The translations under genes were made by a program, and so were the position numbers. Shown in pieces: positions 17,207-26,808 of a stretch of 64,000 nucleotides of DNA; the first letter of the stretch is position 1; the number at the start of each line of letters is the position of its first letter. The notes under the pieces were generated by a model. That model saw nothing but the letters and a program-made list of their open reading frames with translations. It was not told the DNA's origin and made no database searches. The stretch is from the NCBI GenBank assembly GCA_029862165.1, contig JAOTXU010000003.1, positions 124,001 through 188,000 of the forward strand. The letters are read 5' to 3'. The stretch comes from Gammaproteobacteria bacterium. Lineage in GTDB: Bacteria; Pseudomonadota; Gammaproteobacteria; Steroidobacterales; JABDKV01.

Positions 17207-17776
17207 ATGACGGTAAATTTATCGCAATTGTGGATGCCAATTGTGCTCGGCACGGTGCTGGCCTGGGTAGCCAGTGCTTTGATCCATATGCTGATCAAGT
17301 ACCACAACACCGACTACAAACCACTGTCGAATGAAGACGAAGTAAGGGCAGCAGTGCGTAAGGGTTCGGCGGCAGTCGGCTTCTATTGTTTTCCGTTTTG
17401 CTCTGATATGTCGGAGATGAAAAACGAGGCACTACAACAAAAGTTCATAGAGGGGCCGGTCGGCTTTCTGGCCATTTTTCCAAACGGCATGCCGCCAATG
17501 GGTAAGTTGCTGATTCAGCAGGTGCTATTTTTTCTCATCGGCTGTTTTCTGATTGCCTATTGCGCCGGCTTGGCGTTGGCGCCCGGTACCGAGTACATGA
17601 CGGTGTTTCGCTTCGTCGCCACAGTTGGTTTTATGACTTTTGGATGGGCCGTAGTCCCGTACAGTATCTGGTACGGACATCCGTGGTCTACAACCGCCAA
17701 ATACCTGCTTGACGCCCTGATTTATGGTGCTGTCGTCGCCGGCGCATTTGCCTGGCTATGGCCAGCTGCGGTCTGA
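17207..17776 (+). CDS. Four-helix integral membrane protein, unknown function
   Basis: A 189-residue protein with predicted membrane helices at about 7-27, 105-125, 134-154 and 166-186, and a soluble stretch between helices 1 and 2 containing GFYCFPFCSDMSEM. It begins 59 bases after the ABC exporter behind a good AGGGGAGA ribosome site and ends 116 bases before the convergent pirin gene. I do not recognise the family. Placement could mean co-transcription with the exporter, but a separate promoter is equally likely. Confidence 0.6.
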   Translation: MTVNLSQLWMPIVLGTVLAWVASALIHMLIKYHNTDYKPLSNEDEVRAAVRKGSAAVGFYCFPFCSDMSEMKNEALQQKFIEGPVGFLAIFPNGMPPMGKLLIQQVLFFLIGCFLIAYCAGLALAPGTEYMTVFRFVATVGFMTFGWAVVPYSIWYGHPWSTTAKYLLDALIYGAVVAGAFAWLWPAAV

Positions 17777-17892
17777 GCCGTGTCATAACTATGTGTGCGT
17801 TGCTGGCCTTCATGGCCAGACTCATGGTGATGCAGACCCACAGCCCTGGAACGGACGCATGAAGATCTGAGTCAGCTCGTGGTTGTTGCTCC

Positions 17893-18765
17893 TTATTCTT
17901 TGCGCGCAACGGTCGCCAGTGTGCCGTCACGATAGTCTGAGATGGCCTGTTCGATTTCTTTCCGGGTATTCATTACGAAGGGCCCCTGTTGCTCGACAGG
18001 TTCGTTTATCGGTTTACCCGCCAGCACAATAACCCGGGTATCAGCTAGCGCTTTTAGCCGCACCGCGTCGCCCGGCGTTAGCACGCCGGCGGCCTGGCGC
18101 GGTAATGTTAATGCGCTATCTTCCGGTCCGACTTCGACTTGTCCCTCGTAGGCGTAGACAAACGCGCTGTGCGTGGCCGTCAAACCGTGCTCAAAAACAG
18201 TGTCCTTGTCCAGACAGACATCAAAGAACAGCGGCTCGGTTGTGAGTCCGGAAATCGGTCCGGTAATAGTATCGTTGCCATGAAAGGTACCGGCGATGAC
18301 CTTGACTGTACCCCCAGTGATTTTGGCCAATGGGATATCGTCGGCCGGTATGTCGCGATAAGTGGCCGGCTTCATTTTTTCTGCACTGGGCAAATTAATC
18401 CAGAGTTGAAAACCACGCATGCGGCCGTCGGCTTGTTGTGGCAATTCTGAATGAATGATGCCGCGGCCGGCAGTCATCCATTGCACGCCACCGGGGGTCA
18501 GATCACCGACATTGCCCATGTGATCCTCGTGACGCATGTGGCCGTCGAGCATGTAGGTTACGGTTTCAAATCCTCGGTGCGGATGCGGCGGAAACCCACC
18601 GATATAGTCGTCCGGGTTGTCGGTGCCAAATTCGTCCAACATCAAAAAAGGGTCAACGCGAAGCGTAGATCTTGCACCGAGACTGCGACGGAGCTTGACA
18701 CCGGCTCCATCCGAAGTTGGAATTGACGCAATGACGCTGGCTAGTGTTCGAGTACTCACAGCCAT
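17893..18765 (-). CDS. Pirin-family cupin protein
   Basis: A 290-residue bicupin of the pirin family. The N-terminal cupin carries the metal-binding sequence FPPHPHRGFETVTYML and the later GRGIIHSE, giving the expected three His plus Glu site. Bacterial pirins include quercetin 2,3-dioxygenase-type enzymes (YhhW) and redox-linked regulators; this sequence alone does not choose. ATG 18765 was preferred to a start at 18849 because the extra residues are not family-like and would run into the divergent methyltransferase promoter. It is transcribed away from the methyltransferase and towards the membrane-protein gene. Confidence 0.88.
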   Translation of the reverse strand: MAVSTRTLASVIASIPTSDGAGVKLRRSLGARSTLRVDPFLMLDEFGTDNPDDYIGGFPPHPHRGFETVTYMLDGHMRHEDHMGNVGDLTPGGVQWMTAGRGIIHSELPQQADGRMRGFQLWINLPSAEKMKPATYRDIPADDIPLAKITGGTVKVIAGTFHGNDTITGPISGLTTEPLFFDVCLDKDTVFEHGLTATHSAFVYAYEGQVEVGPEDSALTLPRQAAGVLTPGDAVRLKALADTRVIVLAGKPINEPVEQQGPFVMNTRKEIEQAISDYRDGTLATVARKE

Positions 18766-18927
18766 ACTATCTACTATTTTGGCGACGTAGGGCAACGCGT
18801 CGCTATTCAGCATGCGTCGTGCGGGCCTGGGAATGCCTATTCTGAACAAAGCCGCCGCATTCCCTGGTCAGAGCCTGTTATGCTTGAAAGTGGCGCGCAG
18901 TGGTCACTTGAAGATGAAAAAGAACCC

Positions 18928-19896
18928 ATGACAGAGTCCAATACAAACCCTGTGGCCCGAAGCTGGGACACGTACTGGAGCGGCGCTCGTAATAACGCGG
19001 CGCTGACATCTGGCGGTGTCAACAATCCTACGATTCTATCGTTCTGGAAGGAGTACTTCAGTGACGTCCGCGGCCAATTGCCGGAACCCAGCATTATTGA
19101 TATCGCCAGCGGTAACGGTGCAGTTGTGGAGTGTGCCAAATTGGCTTTTGACGGAGATCTGCCGCAATTTGCCTGCCTCGATATTTCCGAATCAGCGATT
19201 GCCATGTTGCAAAAACGCTTTCCGGAAGTTAACGGCATTGTCGCCGACGCCACATCAATACCCTTGGACACGGCGTGTATCGACATAGTTACGAGCCAGT
19301 TTGGGCTTGAATATGCGGGTAGCGAGGCTCTGGATGAGGCCTGTCGTCTAGTAGCGTCGGGTGGCCAGCTTGCATTTTTGCTACATCATGCCGATGGCAG
19401 CATCTATCAAAAATGCTCCACCAGTTTGGTGGCGGTTGATGAAATGCAGACTGCACGCTTCATTCCTGCGTGTACAGCCATGTTCAAGACCGGTTTTGCA
19501 GCCAGAAGTGGCGGCGACCGGGCTGAATATGAGATTGCGGCAAAGGAATTTGTACCGGCTATCAGGGTGATGGAATCAATAATGATGAATCATGGCCGTG
19601 ATGTAGCCGACGGAACCATCGTGAAGTTGTACCGCGATGTTAGAACCATCCACGAACGACTGCAGAACTATGAGGCCTCTGACGTGCTGGATTGGCTGGA
19701 CAAAATGCAGGGCGAAATTAGCGAATACGCTGAGCGAATGAGTTCTATGTGTAATGCGGCCATCGACGAAAAATCGTTTCAAGAATTTTGCCTGCGCCTG
19801 AAAACGCTCGGCTTCACGTTACATCGCAACGAGCCGTTGCCTGAATCTGGCACAAGCACCCCTTTGGCGTGGGTACTCGTCGCGAAGAAGCCGTAA
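18928..19896 (+). CDS. SAM-dependent class I methyltransferase
   Basis: A protein of about 322 residues with a Rossmann-type SAM-binding fold. Motif I is IIDIASGNGAVV, followed by CLDISESAIAML and VADATSIPLDTACIDIVTSQFGLEY, the usual order in class I methyltransferases. The C-terminal half is helical and without a recognised substrate domain. The start is uncertain: ATG 18928 follows a GAAAAAGAA stretch, while an ATG at 18880 would add 16 residues. It is convergent with the sulfotransferase gene, only 6 bases between stops, and divergent from the pirin gene. The substrate is unknown. Confidence 0.78.
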   Translation: MTESNTNPVARSWDTYWSGARNNAALTSGGVNNPTILSFWKEYFSDVRGQLPEPSIIDIASGNGAVVECAKLAFDGDLPQFACLDISESAIAMLQKRFPEVNGIVADATSIPLDTACIDIVTSQFGLEYAGSEALDEACRLVASGGQLAFLLHHADGSIYQKCSTSLVAVDEMQTARFIPACTAMFKTGFAARSGGDRAEYEIAAKEFVPAIRVMESIMMNHGRDVADGTIVKLYRDVRTIHERLQNYEASDVLDWLDKMQGEISEYAERMSSMCNAAIDEKSFQEFCLRLKTLGFTLHRNEPLPESGTSTPLAWVLVAKKP

Positions 19897-19902
19897 CGGC
19901 GG

Positions 19903-21552
19903 TTAATCAGATTCCAGTTTTTCGACGTCTGGAATAAACGCACGATAGTTTTGCCACCGTCCGCTGGACCCGGTGTGTAGACCCTCTCGTACCTGCCAGA
20001 TACTAGCCGTTTTTACGGTATTGTCCGAGCGCCAGAATTCCAGGCACCGTTTGTCCCACTCGAGCCCGAGGAATTCAAGCAGCTGACGCAACACCGGCTC
20101 CGGGGTTTGCACCAGCTGGTCATAATCGACCGTAAAAATATTCTCGCCAAACGAGCTCTGCCAATGATCCATTAGACGTGTATGCAAACGATAGTAATGA
20201 TCGATATCGTGTAGGTCAGCGGCATAACCGAGTTGTTCGCCCAGTTGTTGAAAAAAGACGGACAGGCAATTGTCCTGGCGACGTCGGTGCGTGTACACAA
20301 TGCGGACCGATGGAAAAATAGATCGGACCAGTCCCAGATGTAGAAAATTATCCGGCCGCTTGTCGGTTACGTGTTCGGCATCGGGGAATAGCTCTTGTAC
20401 CCGCGCAAGATATTCTTCCCCGATAGGCTGCAGATGCGGTGCCGCCGTGCTTTCGATCTGTTCTGGACTCGGCGTCAATCTGTGTGCGATAAGCCAGGGC
20501 AAGAAGTCCAGCTCGCCACCAGCAGTGATTGCCGGGTGCGCACCGAGCATTTGTTCAACCAGCGTTGATCCGGACCGATACATGCCGCAAATAAATATTG
20601 GGCTGTCCTTGAGCCGCGTCTGTGCGCTGGCCAACCAATTTGTGTCGAAGAGACGAATGATCTGGTCGAATCCCTGTTCGGCGGCCTGGCGATCGTAACG
20701 AGAGCGTCGGCTGCCAAGGGTGTTAGCGCTGGTGTACGCGGTGAATGCTTCCTCGTAGAGTTCGACATCATCCAGGACTTTACCCAGTGCAAAATAGAGT
20801 CCTTCCTGGGCCAAAGGATCGTTGCTCGACTGCTGGACCGCAGCAAGCAATATGTCGATTAGTGGATCGTCACGGTCGTCTAGTTTGCCGATATTAGCCA
20901 GGCGGCATAGCGAGTCGGCGTGTGCAGGATTGGCGTCGTGTATGCGACGATAAAGCGCCACGGCCTGTTCTCTTTCACCGCTTTCTTCATGCAATGCGGC
21001 GAGGTTGAACAGAGCAGGCACATAAGCGGGATCCACTTCGAGCGCGCGCATATACATTTCCCGCGCCTTAGCTGGTCTGCGCATGTCTGAGTACAGCACA
21101 CCGGTGTTGGAATAGACTTCCTGCACGCCATCGATACCAAGGCTGGCGGCTTTCTCGTACGCAAGCAACGCGTCCTGGTAACGCAATGTGCGCTTGTATA
21201 GGAGAGCTACATTGAAATGCCCGGCCGCCAGTTCGGGCTGTCGCTTGAGCAATCGCTCATAGTGAGCGATTGCACCGTCGATATCGCCCAGTCCGTCGAG
21301 TAGACTCGCCAGCCGGGCGTAGTAAGAGAGGCTGTCCGGCTGCTCTTCGGTCAGTTCAACCAACACATCGGCCGCCAGGGTCGGGCGGCGCGTTTGTAGG
21401 TAGAGTTCGAGCAACGCCTGCAACACGATCTCCCGGTTTGCCCCAGGCGTCGCCATCGCGCGATAGGCTTGCTCGGCTTCGGCAAAGCTGCCGTTGGCAT
21501 GTAATTTTCGCGCTTCGGTAAACGCTGTATCAAAATCGACAGTCCTGCTCAT
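19903..21552 (-). CDS. TPR-repeat sulfotransferase
   Basis: A 549-residue protein. Residues about 1-280 are tetratricopeptide repeats (for example VYSNTGVLYSDMRRPAKA). Residues about 315-545 form a PAPS-dependent sulfotransferase domain with the 5'-phosphosulfate loop GMYRSGSTLVEQ at 323-334 and a later 3'-phosphate region (IVYTHRRRQDNCLSVFFQQ). The enzyme should transfer sulfate from PAPS to a hydroxyl or tyrosine on a peptide or glycan held by the repeats. Its ATG overlaps the stop of the upstream TPR/oxygenase gene (ATGA), so the two products are made together. The acceptor is unknown. Confidence 0.88.
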   Translation of the reverse strand: MSRTVDFDTAFTEARKLHANGSFAEAEQAYRAMATPGANREIVLQALLELYLQTRRPTLAADVLVELTEEQPDSLSYYARLASLLDGLGDIDGAIAHYERLLKRQPELAAGHFNVALLYKRTLRYQDALLAYEKAASLGIDGVQEVYSNTGVLYSDMRRPAKAREMYMRALEVDPAYVPALFNLAALHEESGEREQAVALYRRIHDANPAHADSLCRLANIGKLDDRDDPLIDILLAAVQQSSNDPLAQEGLYFALGKVLDDVELYEEAFTAYTSANTLGSRRSRYDRQAAEQGFDQIIRLFDTNWLASAQTRLKDSPIFICGMYRSGSTLVEQMLGAHPAITAGGELDFLPWLIAHRLTPSPEQIESTAAPHLQPIGEEYLARVQELFPDAEHVTDKRPDNFLHLGLVRSIFPSVRIVYTHRRRQDNCLSVFFQQLGEQLGYAADLHDIDHYYRLHTRLMDHWQSSFGENIFTVDYDQLVQTPEPVLRQLLEFLGLEWDKRCLEFWRSDNTVKTASIWQVREGLHTGSSGRWQNYRAFIPDVEKLESD

Positions 21553-23396
21553 TGCACGCCGGGCACGACATCAAATGCAACCGTCATCCTGGGGTCGTCC
21601 GACTCAAATGGCACAGTTCCGTGCCACATATAAGAGGGGAAAAGAACCAGTCGCCCTGTCGTCGGCTGAATAAGCCGGCGGGCCTGGCCCTTTTCGCCGA
21701 GATCGATATCGGGTTCGCCAAACTTGATGCCACCGCCATGTTCGTCGGATTCGACTATCTCAGGTGGTACCTGCACGTAATAGGCCGAGCTGATCCAACC
21801 GAGCGGATGGGTGTGCATTTTATGGTACCCACAACGCCCGAGACGCACTGACCACGATGCCGCAAATCGGTAAATATCGTTGTTTCGTGCAAACAAGGGG
21901 TGCTCTTTATTAGCCGGAAAACGGCCAACGTAATCCTGGACGCACTCTTTGATACCTGCGACCAGATCCAATATTTCCTGGTCTCTCAGATTGAAAAGAT
22001 TGCCACTGGTCTGACTGCCACCGCGTAGCGTCTGCTCCGCAGGGTAGCGCTTGGCGATATGTAGGGGCTCCAGAACACGGCCTAGGCTTTCGTTAAACTC
22101 GGTTGCATTGGCAAAACCCGACGGAACAGGTACGTCGTATGCGCGGACCAGGTTTTCATAGTCGTTAAGTACAGCATCGCGTTCATCGTCGAGCATCCGC
22201 CAGCATAGTCCCAGATAGGCCAGCGCCCGCTGGTTGTAGGGCATCTGCGCCGCACCGGCCTGCACGTGTTGCAACGCTTCGTCGGGCCGCTTGCACGCCA
22301 GCAACGCGCGTGCATAACTAATGCGGTGCATCGGTGTTGAGCCCGGCATGTTCACAGCGGCCTCGTGCACCAGCAACGCGTCGTCCCAACGACCTTGCCC
22401 CTCTCTGGCATACGCAAGCAGGCTCTTTGTCTCACTGTCATTAGGCGTGTGATGCAGACCTTCCTGAAGCACAGATGCTGCTTCGTCAAAATCTTCGATT
22501 TGCGTCAGCGATCTCGCATAAGCTAGTCGTAACGGCACTGCCGCCGGATCGTCTTTCAACGCAACCCGGTACGAGCTGAGGTAGTCGTCGAGGTAATCCT
22601 GCTGCCACAGCAGTGAATTAAGATTCTTGTGTGTATCCAGATCACCTGGATTGCGGGCCAGTGCCGCCTTATAGGAGTCTATTGCCCGGTCGGGCTGGTG
22701 CATGTCGATCAGCGCATTACCGATATTGTGTGACAATTCCGGCCGGTCCAGACCGAGTTTTTGCGCTGTCTCGTAGTGTTCGAGCGCTTCCTCCGGACGC
22801 TGCATCAGACGCAGGACCAAACCGAGGTTGTGATGTGCATCGGCATAGTCAGGATTCAGTTCCAACGCTTTTTCGAAACACTCCAAAGCGTCGGCGAGAT
22901 TGCCCTGCTGCTGTCGAATATTGCCCAGACTCAACCACGAAGCCGGGTCTGCCGGGCGAAATTCGAGACAGCGTTCAAAAGACGCGGCGGCGTCATCAAG
23001 ACGGTTGGCCTGCGCATAGCACAATCCGCGATTGCGTAACGCATCGACATATTCCGGGAAAATTCTAATGGCGTTGTCGTAACTGGCAATAGCCTCGTCG
23101 AACCTGCCGCATCGTACCAGTGCGTTGCCGAGGTTATTCGCTACCTCAGCCTGATCAGGAAACAGCTGCAGCGACTCCTGCATCAGGACGACGGCCGATT
23201 CGTACATGCCACGTTGAGAAAGCAGCAGACCAAAGAGCTGCAATGCGGTCGGGTGACGAGGATTCTCTTTTGCAAACTGACGATAGAGGGGATAGGCCGC
23301 TTCGAGATCACCGTCCTCGTGCGCCACCACGGCCTGGCGTAACAGTTCGGGTAGTTGTGCGTGGCGCGAGTCGCCACCGGTCGTATTGGTAGTCAT
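21549..23396 (-). CDS. TPR-repeat 2OG-Fe(II) oxygenase-like protein
   Basis: A 615-residue protein with about eleven tetratricopeptide repeats (residues about 15-400) and a C-terminal putative 2-oxoglutarate/Fe(II) dioxygenase domain (about 420-613). The iron-site neighbourhood is visible as KMHTHPLGWISSAYYVQVP and GRLVLFPSYMWHGTVPF, with the co-substrate Arg in DDPRMTVAFDV. Proteins of this form hydroxylate an unidentified substrate. It lies 70 bases after the TonB receptor gene, separated by a terminator hairpin, and overlaps the sulfotransferase gene by ATGA. Hydroxylation followed by sulfation of one substrate is an attractive inference. Confidence 0.85.
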   Translation of the reverse strand: MTTNTTGGDSRHAQLPELLRQAVVAHEDGDLEAAYPLYRQFAKENPRHPTALQLFGLLLSQRGMYESAVVLMQESLQLFPDQAEVANNLGNALVRCGRFDEAIASYDNAIRIFPEYVDALRNRGLCYAQANRLDDAAASFERCLEFRPADPASWLSLGNIRQQQGNLADALECFEKALELNPDYADAHHNLGLVLRLMQRPEEALEHYETAQKLGLDRPELSHNIGNALIDMHQPDRAIDSYKAALARNPGDLDTHKNLNSLLWQQDYLDDYLSSYRVALKDDPAAVPLRLAYARSLTQIEDFDEAASVLQEGLHHTPNDSETKSLLAYAREGQGRWDDALLVHEAAVNMPGSTPMHRISYARALLACKRPDEALQHVQAGAAQMPYNQRALAYLGLCWRMLDDERDAVLNDYENLVRAYDVPVPSGFANATEFNESLGRVLEPLHIAKRYPAEQTLRGGSQTSGNLFNLRDQEILDLVAGIKECVQDYVGRFPANKEHPLFARNNDIYRFAASWSVRLGRCGYHKMHTHPLGWISSAYYVQVPPEIVESDEHGGGIKFGEPDIDLGEKGQARRLIQPTTGRLVLFPSYMWHGTVPFESDDPRMTVAFDVVPGVQ

Positions 23397-23411
23397 GGTG
23401 CAACGGAATCC

Positions 23412-23442
23412 AAAAAAAATCGGCGGGCCGAAGCCCGCCGAT
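23412..23442 (-). terminator. Intra-cluster terminator after the TonB receptor gene
   Basis: On the minus strand a perfect 10-bp stem ATCGGCGGGC / GCCCGCCGAT with a TTCG tetraloop is followed by seven T residues. It sits between the receptor stop and the oxygenase start. It should end most receptor transcripts, leaving limited read-through to the two downstream enzyme genes. Confidence 0.92.
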
Positions 23443-23466
23443 CATTATCGCACTTACTACAGTCTT

Positions 23467-26364
23467 TTAGCGACTGTGAGTCAGGCCCAAGAACCAGTAG
23501 CGACCCAATGGGTCCCAGGTTCCCGGAATCGTGTTGCCGTTGCTGTACGGAGCCGTATTGAACAGTCCGTGCGTAGGCGGATCCTCATCCGTGATGTTGG
23601 TTATACCGGCGACAATGGTCGTCTCGCCACCGAGCCAATCGGTCGAATAGGCGGCCGACAGATCAAAGTAGCTCTCATTATCAGACGAGAACCGGTCTTG
23701 GCTGAATTCATCGACTTCCCCGACATAACGCCAGGCACCAACGACTTCCAGACCTTCCTGCGGTGTGTTCCACTTGGTCGAGAACGTGTGCTTCCATTCA
23801 GGCCGCGGACGACCACAAGCACCACCCCATTTACCGACGCAATCGTTGATGGCGCCGCCAGGTTGCGGTTGGTCATCCCACGTGTCGAGTAACGTGCCAC
23901 GCAGGGTAAAGCCCAGTCCGTGATTGCCGAACTCGACATCGTAGTTGCCGTTGATGTCAAAACCGGTTACTTCGAATTTACCAATGTTGACCTGGGTTGC
24001 CTGTACGCGTGGTGCGTTCGGGCCAGAACCTACCCAGACGTTACCGTTAGTCGGATTACGCCGAATTAACGAGCAAAGCGAAGCATCGCCGGTCGTGCCG
24101 CACTGTCTGATGACAAACTCTGGATCGATAGTTGAGATGGCATCTTCAACCTCAATATTCCAATAGTCCAGACTCAGCGTGAGGCCGTTCGCCCAACTCT
24201 CGGGCGTGAGCACGACACCAACGGTGAATGAATCTGACGTCTCGGCATCGAGAGCAGCGTTGCCGCCAAACAGACCGTTGTACTGATCAGCCGGGCTGGG
24301 AGCTACACCGCCGTAGGTTCCGGCAGGTACGCCGGTCAAAGCACACTGCGCTTCGGTCAGCTCAGGCGTCGGCCCGGCGCAGGGATCGGTACCCTGCCAC
24401 AAGCCAATCGTCTGCGGCGAGAACAGCTCGTTGAGGTTCGGTGCACGAACTGCGCGGTTAGCGCTGCCACGGAACCGGAACTCATCGTTCGGCGAATACT
24501 CAAGACCCAGGTTCCAGGTATCGGCATCAACACCGAGATCGTAGTCCGAGAAGCGATAACGCACATCAGCCGAAAGTGACTGTATGCCCGGGCGATCCTG
24601 AATTAGTGGGATCTTGGCTTCCGTGAAGAATTCCTTCACGAGAATAGCGCCGGAAACGTCAGCCGTTGCGCCACCCTGACCGGCAGCATTACCATTGTTG
24701 TAGTTGTTGTCGAGATCGAATACCGACGTTTCGTCACGGTATTCCACACCGGCAACCAGCTGAATGCCGTCGGTAGCTGATGGCAGCTTGAGACCGGCAT
24801 TAGTCAGATCACCAGTGACGTAGGCCACACCCTGACTCATCTCCATGTCTGCCTTGGAAAACAGCGGCAGATTGAGATAGTTGATAGCAGCTTGTGTCAC
24901 CTGACCAGGCTGGAAGATATTGTAGACAACACAGCTCGGATCGGAGCCGTCTACGACGGACCGGCAAACAGCGTTACCAGAGCCATCATCTACGACATCC
25001 AGCGCACGGATAATGTTGGTGATAGACAGGTCGTTGTTGTACGTCTCGTTGAAGTTCATCCGCGCAAAGTTGGCGAAGACATCGAACTGCCAATCGTCAT
25101 TGATGTCGCCACGGAACCCGACGAGGCTACGCAACGATGTATGACTGATATCGTCGAAACGCGGGCCACCCTCGACGTTGCGACGACCGACGTAAATCGG
25201 CACGAAGTCAGTAGGGTTGACGCAACCAAGCGCAGTGAATTGCTGGGCCGACAACAATGGGTTTTCGCAGCTCAGACCGGTGTTGTTGAAGAATGTTCCA
25301 GACGGTGCGATCTGCGCCAGGCTGCGGTCATCCATGAATTGAAATTCGACGTAGCCTTCCAGCCTGTCGTCAAGTTCATAGGTGCCAAACAGACCACCGG
25401 TGTAACGCTCGTCCGGGCGTTGGAAGTAGTTCAACGGACCGTAGTTGTAGCTCTCACCGGCGCGATCTTCAAAGTCGCCTGATGTCAGATTGAGTGTCAG
25501 ATCGATTGTGTTGGGCGCGGCTGCAAAGTTCCGGAACGAACCGCGTGGTGTCGTTGACGAACCACGGCAGTTGCCGACAGGCAAAGCGGACCCACCGAGC
25601 GCACAAGCGCTGTAGTCGCGCTCCGAGTGCCGGATGGCCGCGATATCGCGATAGCCGAGGTAGCCGGTAACGTTACCGCGACCGTCGGCTGAGTTCATGC
25701 CGACAATGACGTTGACGTCCGTCGTTTCACCATCGGTGACATCACCTGGAGCCTGTGGGAATCCCAATGCGGCGATTTCCGCCTGTGCAGCACTGTTGTC
25801 GTTCTTGTGCTGATAACCGGATTTTTGGACATTGATCTCGAATCCTTCGAAATCATCTCTCATGATGAAGTTAACAACACCAGCAACAGCGTCCGAACCG
25901 TAGGTGGATGATGCGCCACCGGTCAGCAGCTCTACCCGCTCAACAAGCGAGCCCGGAATCTGATTGATATCCGGCGCCAGTGCGTACGGATCGCCAAAGC
26001 CCATGCGGTGACCGTTGGTAAGAACCAAAGTACGGTCTGAGCCCAAACCACGAAGGTCAAGGGTTGCGGTACCGGTTGATCCATTTGAATCGTTGGATGT
26101 TAGTGAGGGCACAACCTGTGGCAGGTCGTTGACCAGGTCTTCTACGCGGGTAATACCGCTGTAGGAGAGCTCTTGTGCGTCAACGGTTGTGACCGGACTA
26201 GTAGTAACTAAGTTTGAATCGACCGGGATACGTGATCCGGTCGTAATAACCTCTTCCACAGGCTGAGTGTCCTGTGCTTGAGCTGGTGCTGCGACTGCGC
26301 CTACGATCGCGGCACTAAATAGTGCGCGATGTACGCCGTCGCTTAGCAGTTTGTTTGTCGTCAT
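23467..26364 (-). CDS. TonB-dependent outer-membrane receptor
   Basis: A 965-residue receptor with signal peptide (AAPAQAQ cleavage region near 32), a TonB-box-like EEVITTGSR, a plug domain (about 45-170 with LDLRGLGSDRTLVLTNGHR and VERVELLTGGASSTYGSDAVAGVVNFI) and a 22-strand barrel ending in WFLGLTHSR. These receptors import scarce ligands using TonB energy. The ligand is unknown; no siderophore or B12 genes are nearby. ATG 26364 was chosen since GGGAGA lies 6 bases before it; the ATG at 26370 touches that site. Downstream genes encode an oxygenase and a sulfotransferase, a combination recurring in proteobacteria with no assigned role that I know of. Confidence 0.93.
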   Translation of the reverse strand: MTTNKLLSDGVHRALFSAAIVGAVAAPAQAQDTQPVEEVITTGSRIPVDSNLVTTSPVTTVDAQELSYSGITRVEDLVNDLPQVVPSLTSNDSNGSTGTATLDLRGLGSDRTLVLTNGHRMGFGDPYALAPDINQIPGSLVERVELLTGGASSTYGSDAVAGVVNFIMRDDFEGFEINVQKSGYQHKNDNSAAQAEIAALGFPQAPGDVTDGETTDVNVIVGMNSADGRGNVTGYLGYRDIAAIRHSERDYSACALGGSALPVGNCRGSSTTPRGSFRNFAAAPNTIDLTLNLTSGDFEDRAGESYNYGPLNYFQRPDERYTGGLFGTYELDDRLEGYVEFQFMDDRSLAQIAPSGTFFNNTGLSCENPLLSAQQFTALGCVNPTDFVPIYVGRRNVEGGPRFDDISHTSLRSLVGFRGDINDDWQFDVFANFARMNFNETYNNDLSITNIIRALDVVDDGSGNAVCRSVVDGSDPSCVVYNIFQPGQVTQAAINYLNLPLFSKADMEMSQGVAYVTGDLTNAGLKLPSATDGIQLVAGVEYRDETSVFDLDNNYNNGNAAGQGGATADVSGAILVKEFFTEAKIPLIQDRPGIQSLSADVRYRFSDYDLGVDADTWNLGLEYSPNDEFRFRGSANRAVRAPNLNELFSPQTIGLWQGTDPCAGPTPELTEAQCALTGVPAGTYGGVAPSPADQYNGLFGGNAALDAETSDSFTVGVVLTPESWANGLTLSLDYWNIEVEDAISTIDPEFVIRQCGTTGDASLCSLIRRNPTNGNVWVGSGPNAPRVQATQVNIGKFEVTGFDINGNYDVEFGNHGLGFTLRGTLLDTWDDQPQPGGAINDCVGKWGGACGRPRPEWKHTFSTKWNTPQEGLEVVGAWRYVGEVDEFSQDRFSSDNESYFDLSAAYSTDWLGGETTIVAGITNITDEDPPTHGLFNTAPYSNGNTIPGTWDPLGRYWFLGLTHSR

Positions 26365-26418
26365 ACCCATTCTCCCGAAAGGCCTCCGATGATATTTACG
26401 CTACACGGGCCACGACGT

Positions 26419-26433
26419 TGTATCTTTGATACA
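26419..26433. promoter_or_regulatory. Inverted repeat upstream of the TonB receptor
   Basis: A perfect inverted repeat TGTATC-TTT-GATACA lies 55 bases upstream of the receptor ATG. The spacing and symmetry fit a dimeric repressor site or a small 5'-UTR hairpin. No regulator gene is adjacent. Confidence 0.35.
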
Positions 26434-26808
26434 CCTGTGACTCGATAGGGGCCAGAGTATCCAGAAATAGGCAATGCTTTGCAATACACGGGCATTAATG
26501 ACTGTTGCGCTGGCGCTACAAACAAGTCCAGGCGACAGGCTGTTGCATAAACACGACAGCAATCCACCCCCTTCACGGGCGTATGCACCGGGGGCCAACT
26601 ATCCCCTGATTTGCCAAGATAAAGGCTCTGCCCGACTGGAAATGCCGGTTTTGCTGGCAGGGACGGATCTTGGAGGCCAGGGCTGATCTTGCGTGATTGG
26701 GCCAATGCTCCCACCGGGCTTTGGGGCGGATGCCCCGACCGTGCGGCAAGGAGGAGGGCCCAATTGGGCCTGGATGCGCGGAAAACGTGATTCTGGCGCA
26801 GAAATTGG
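26434..26808. other. Intergenic region upstream of the TonB receptor
   Basis: About 375 bases between the receptor upstream region and the end of the wza-like gene. Weak ORFs here have no protein character. A palindrome AGGCCCAATTGGGCCT-like sequence lies near 26757-26772 (one arm ragged) without a U-tract. I see no RNA gene. The receptor promoter is probably near 26430-26520. Confidence 0.5.

Noticed and set aside
26361-26714. 117-codon minus-strand ORF before the TonB receptor
   Set aside because: It overlaps the receptor start, has no protein character, and occupies the expected promoter region.
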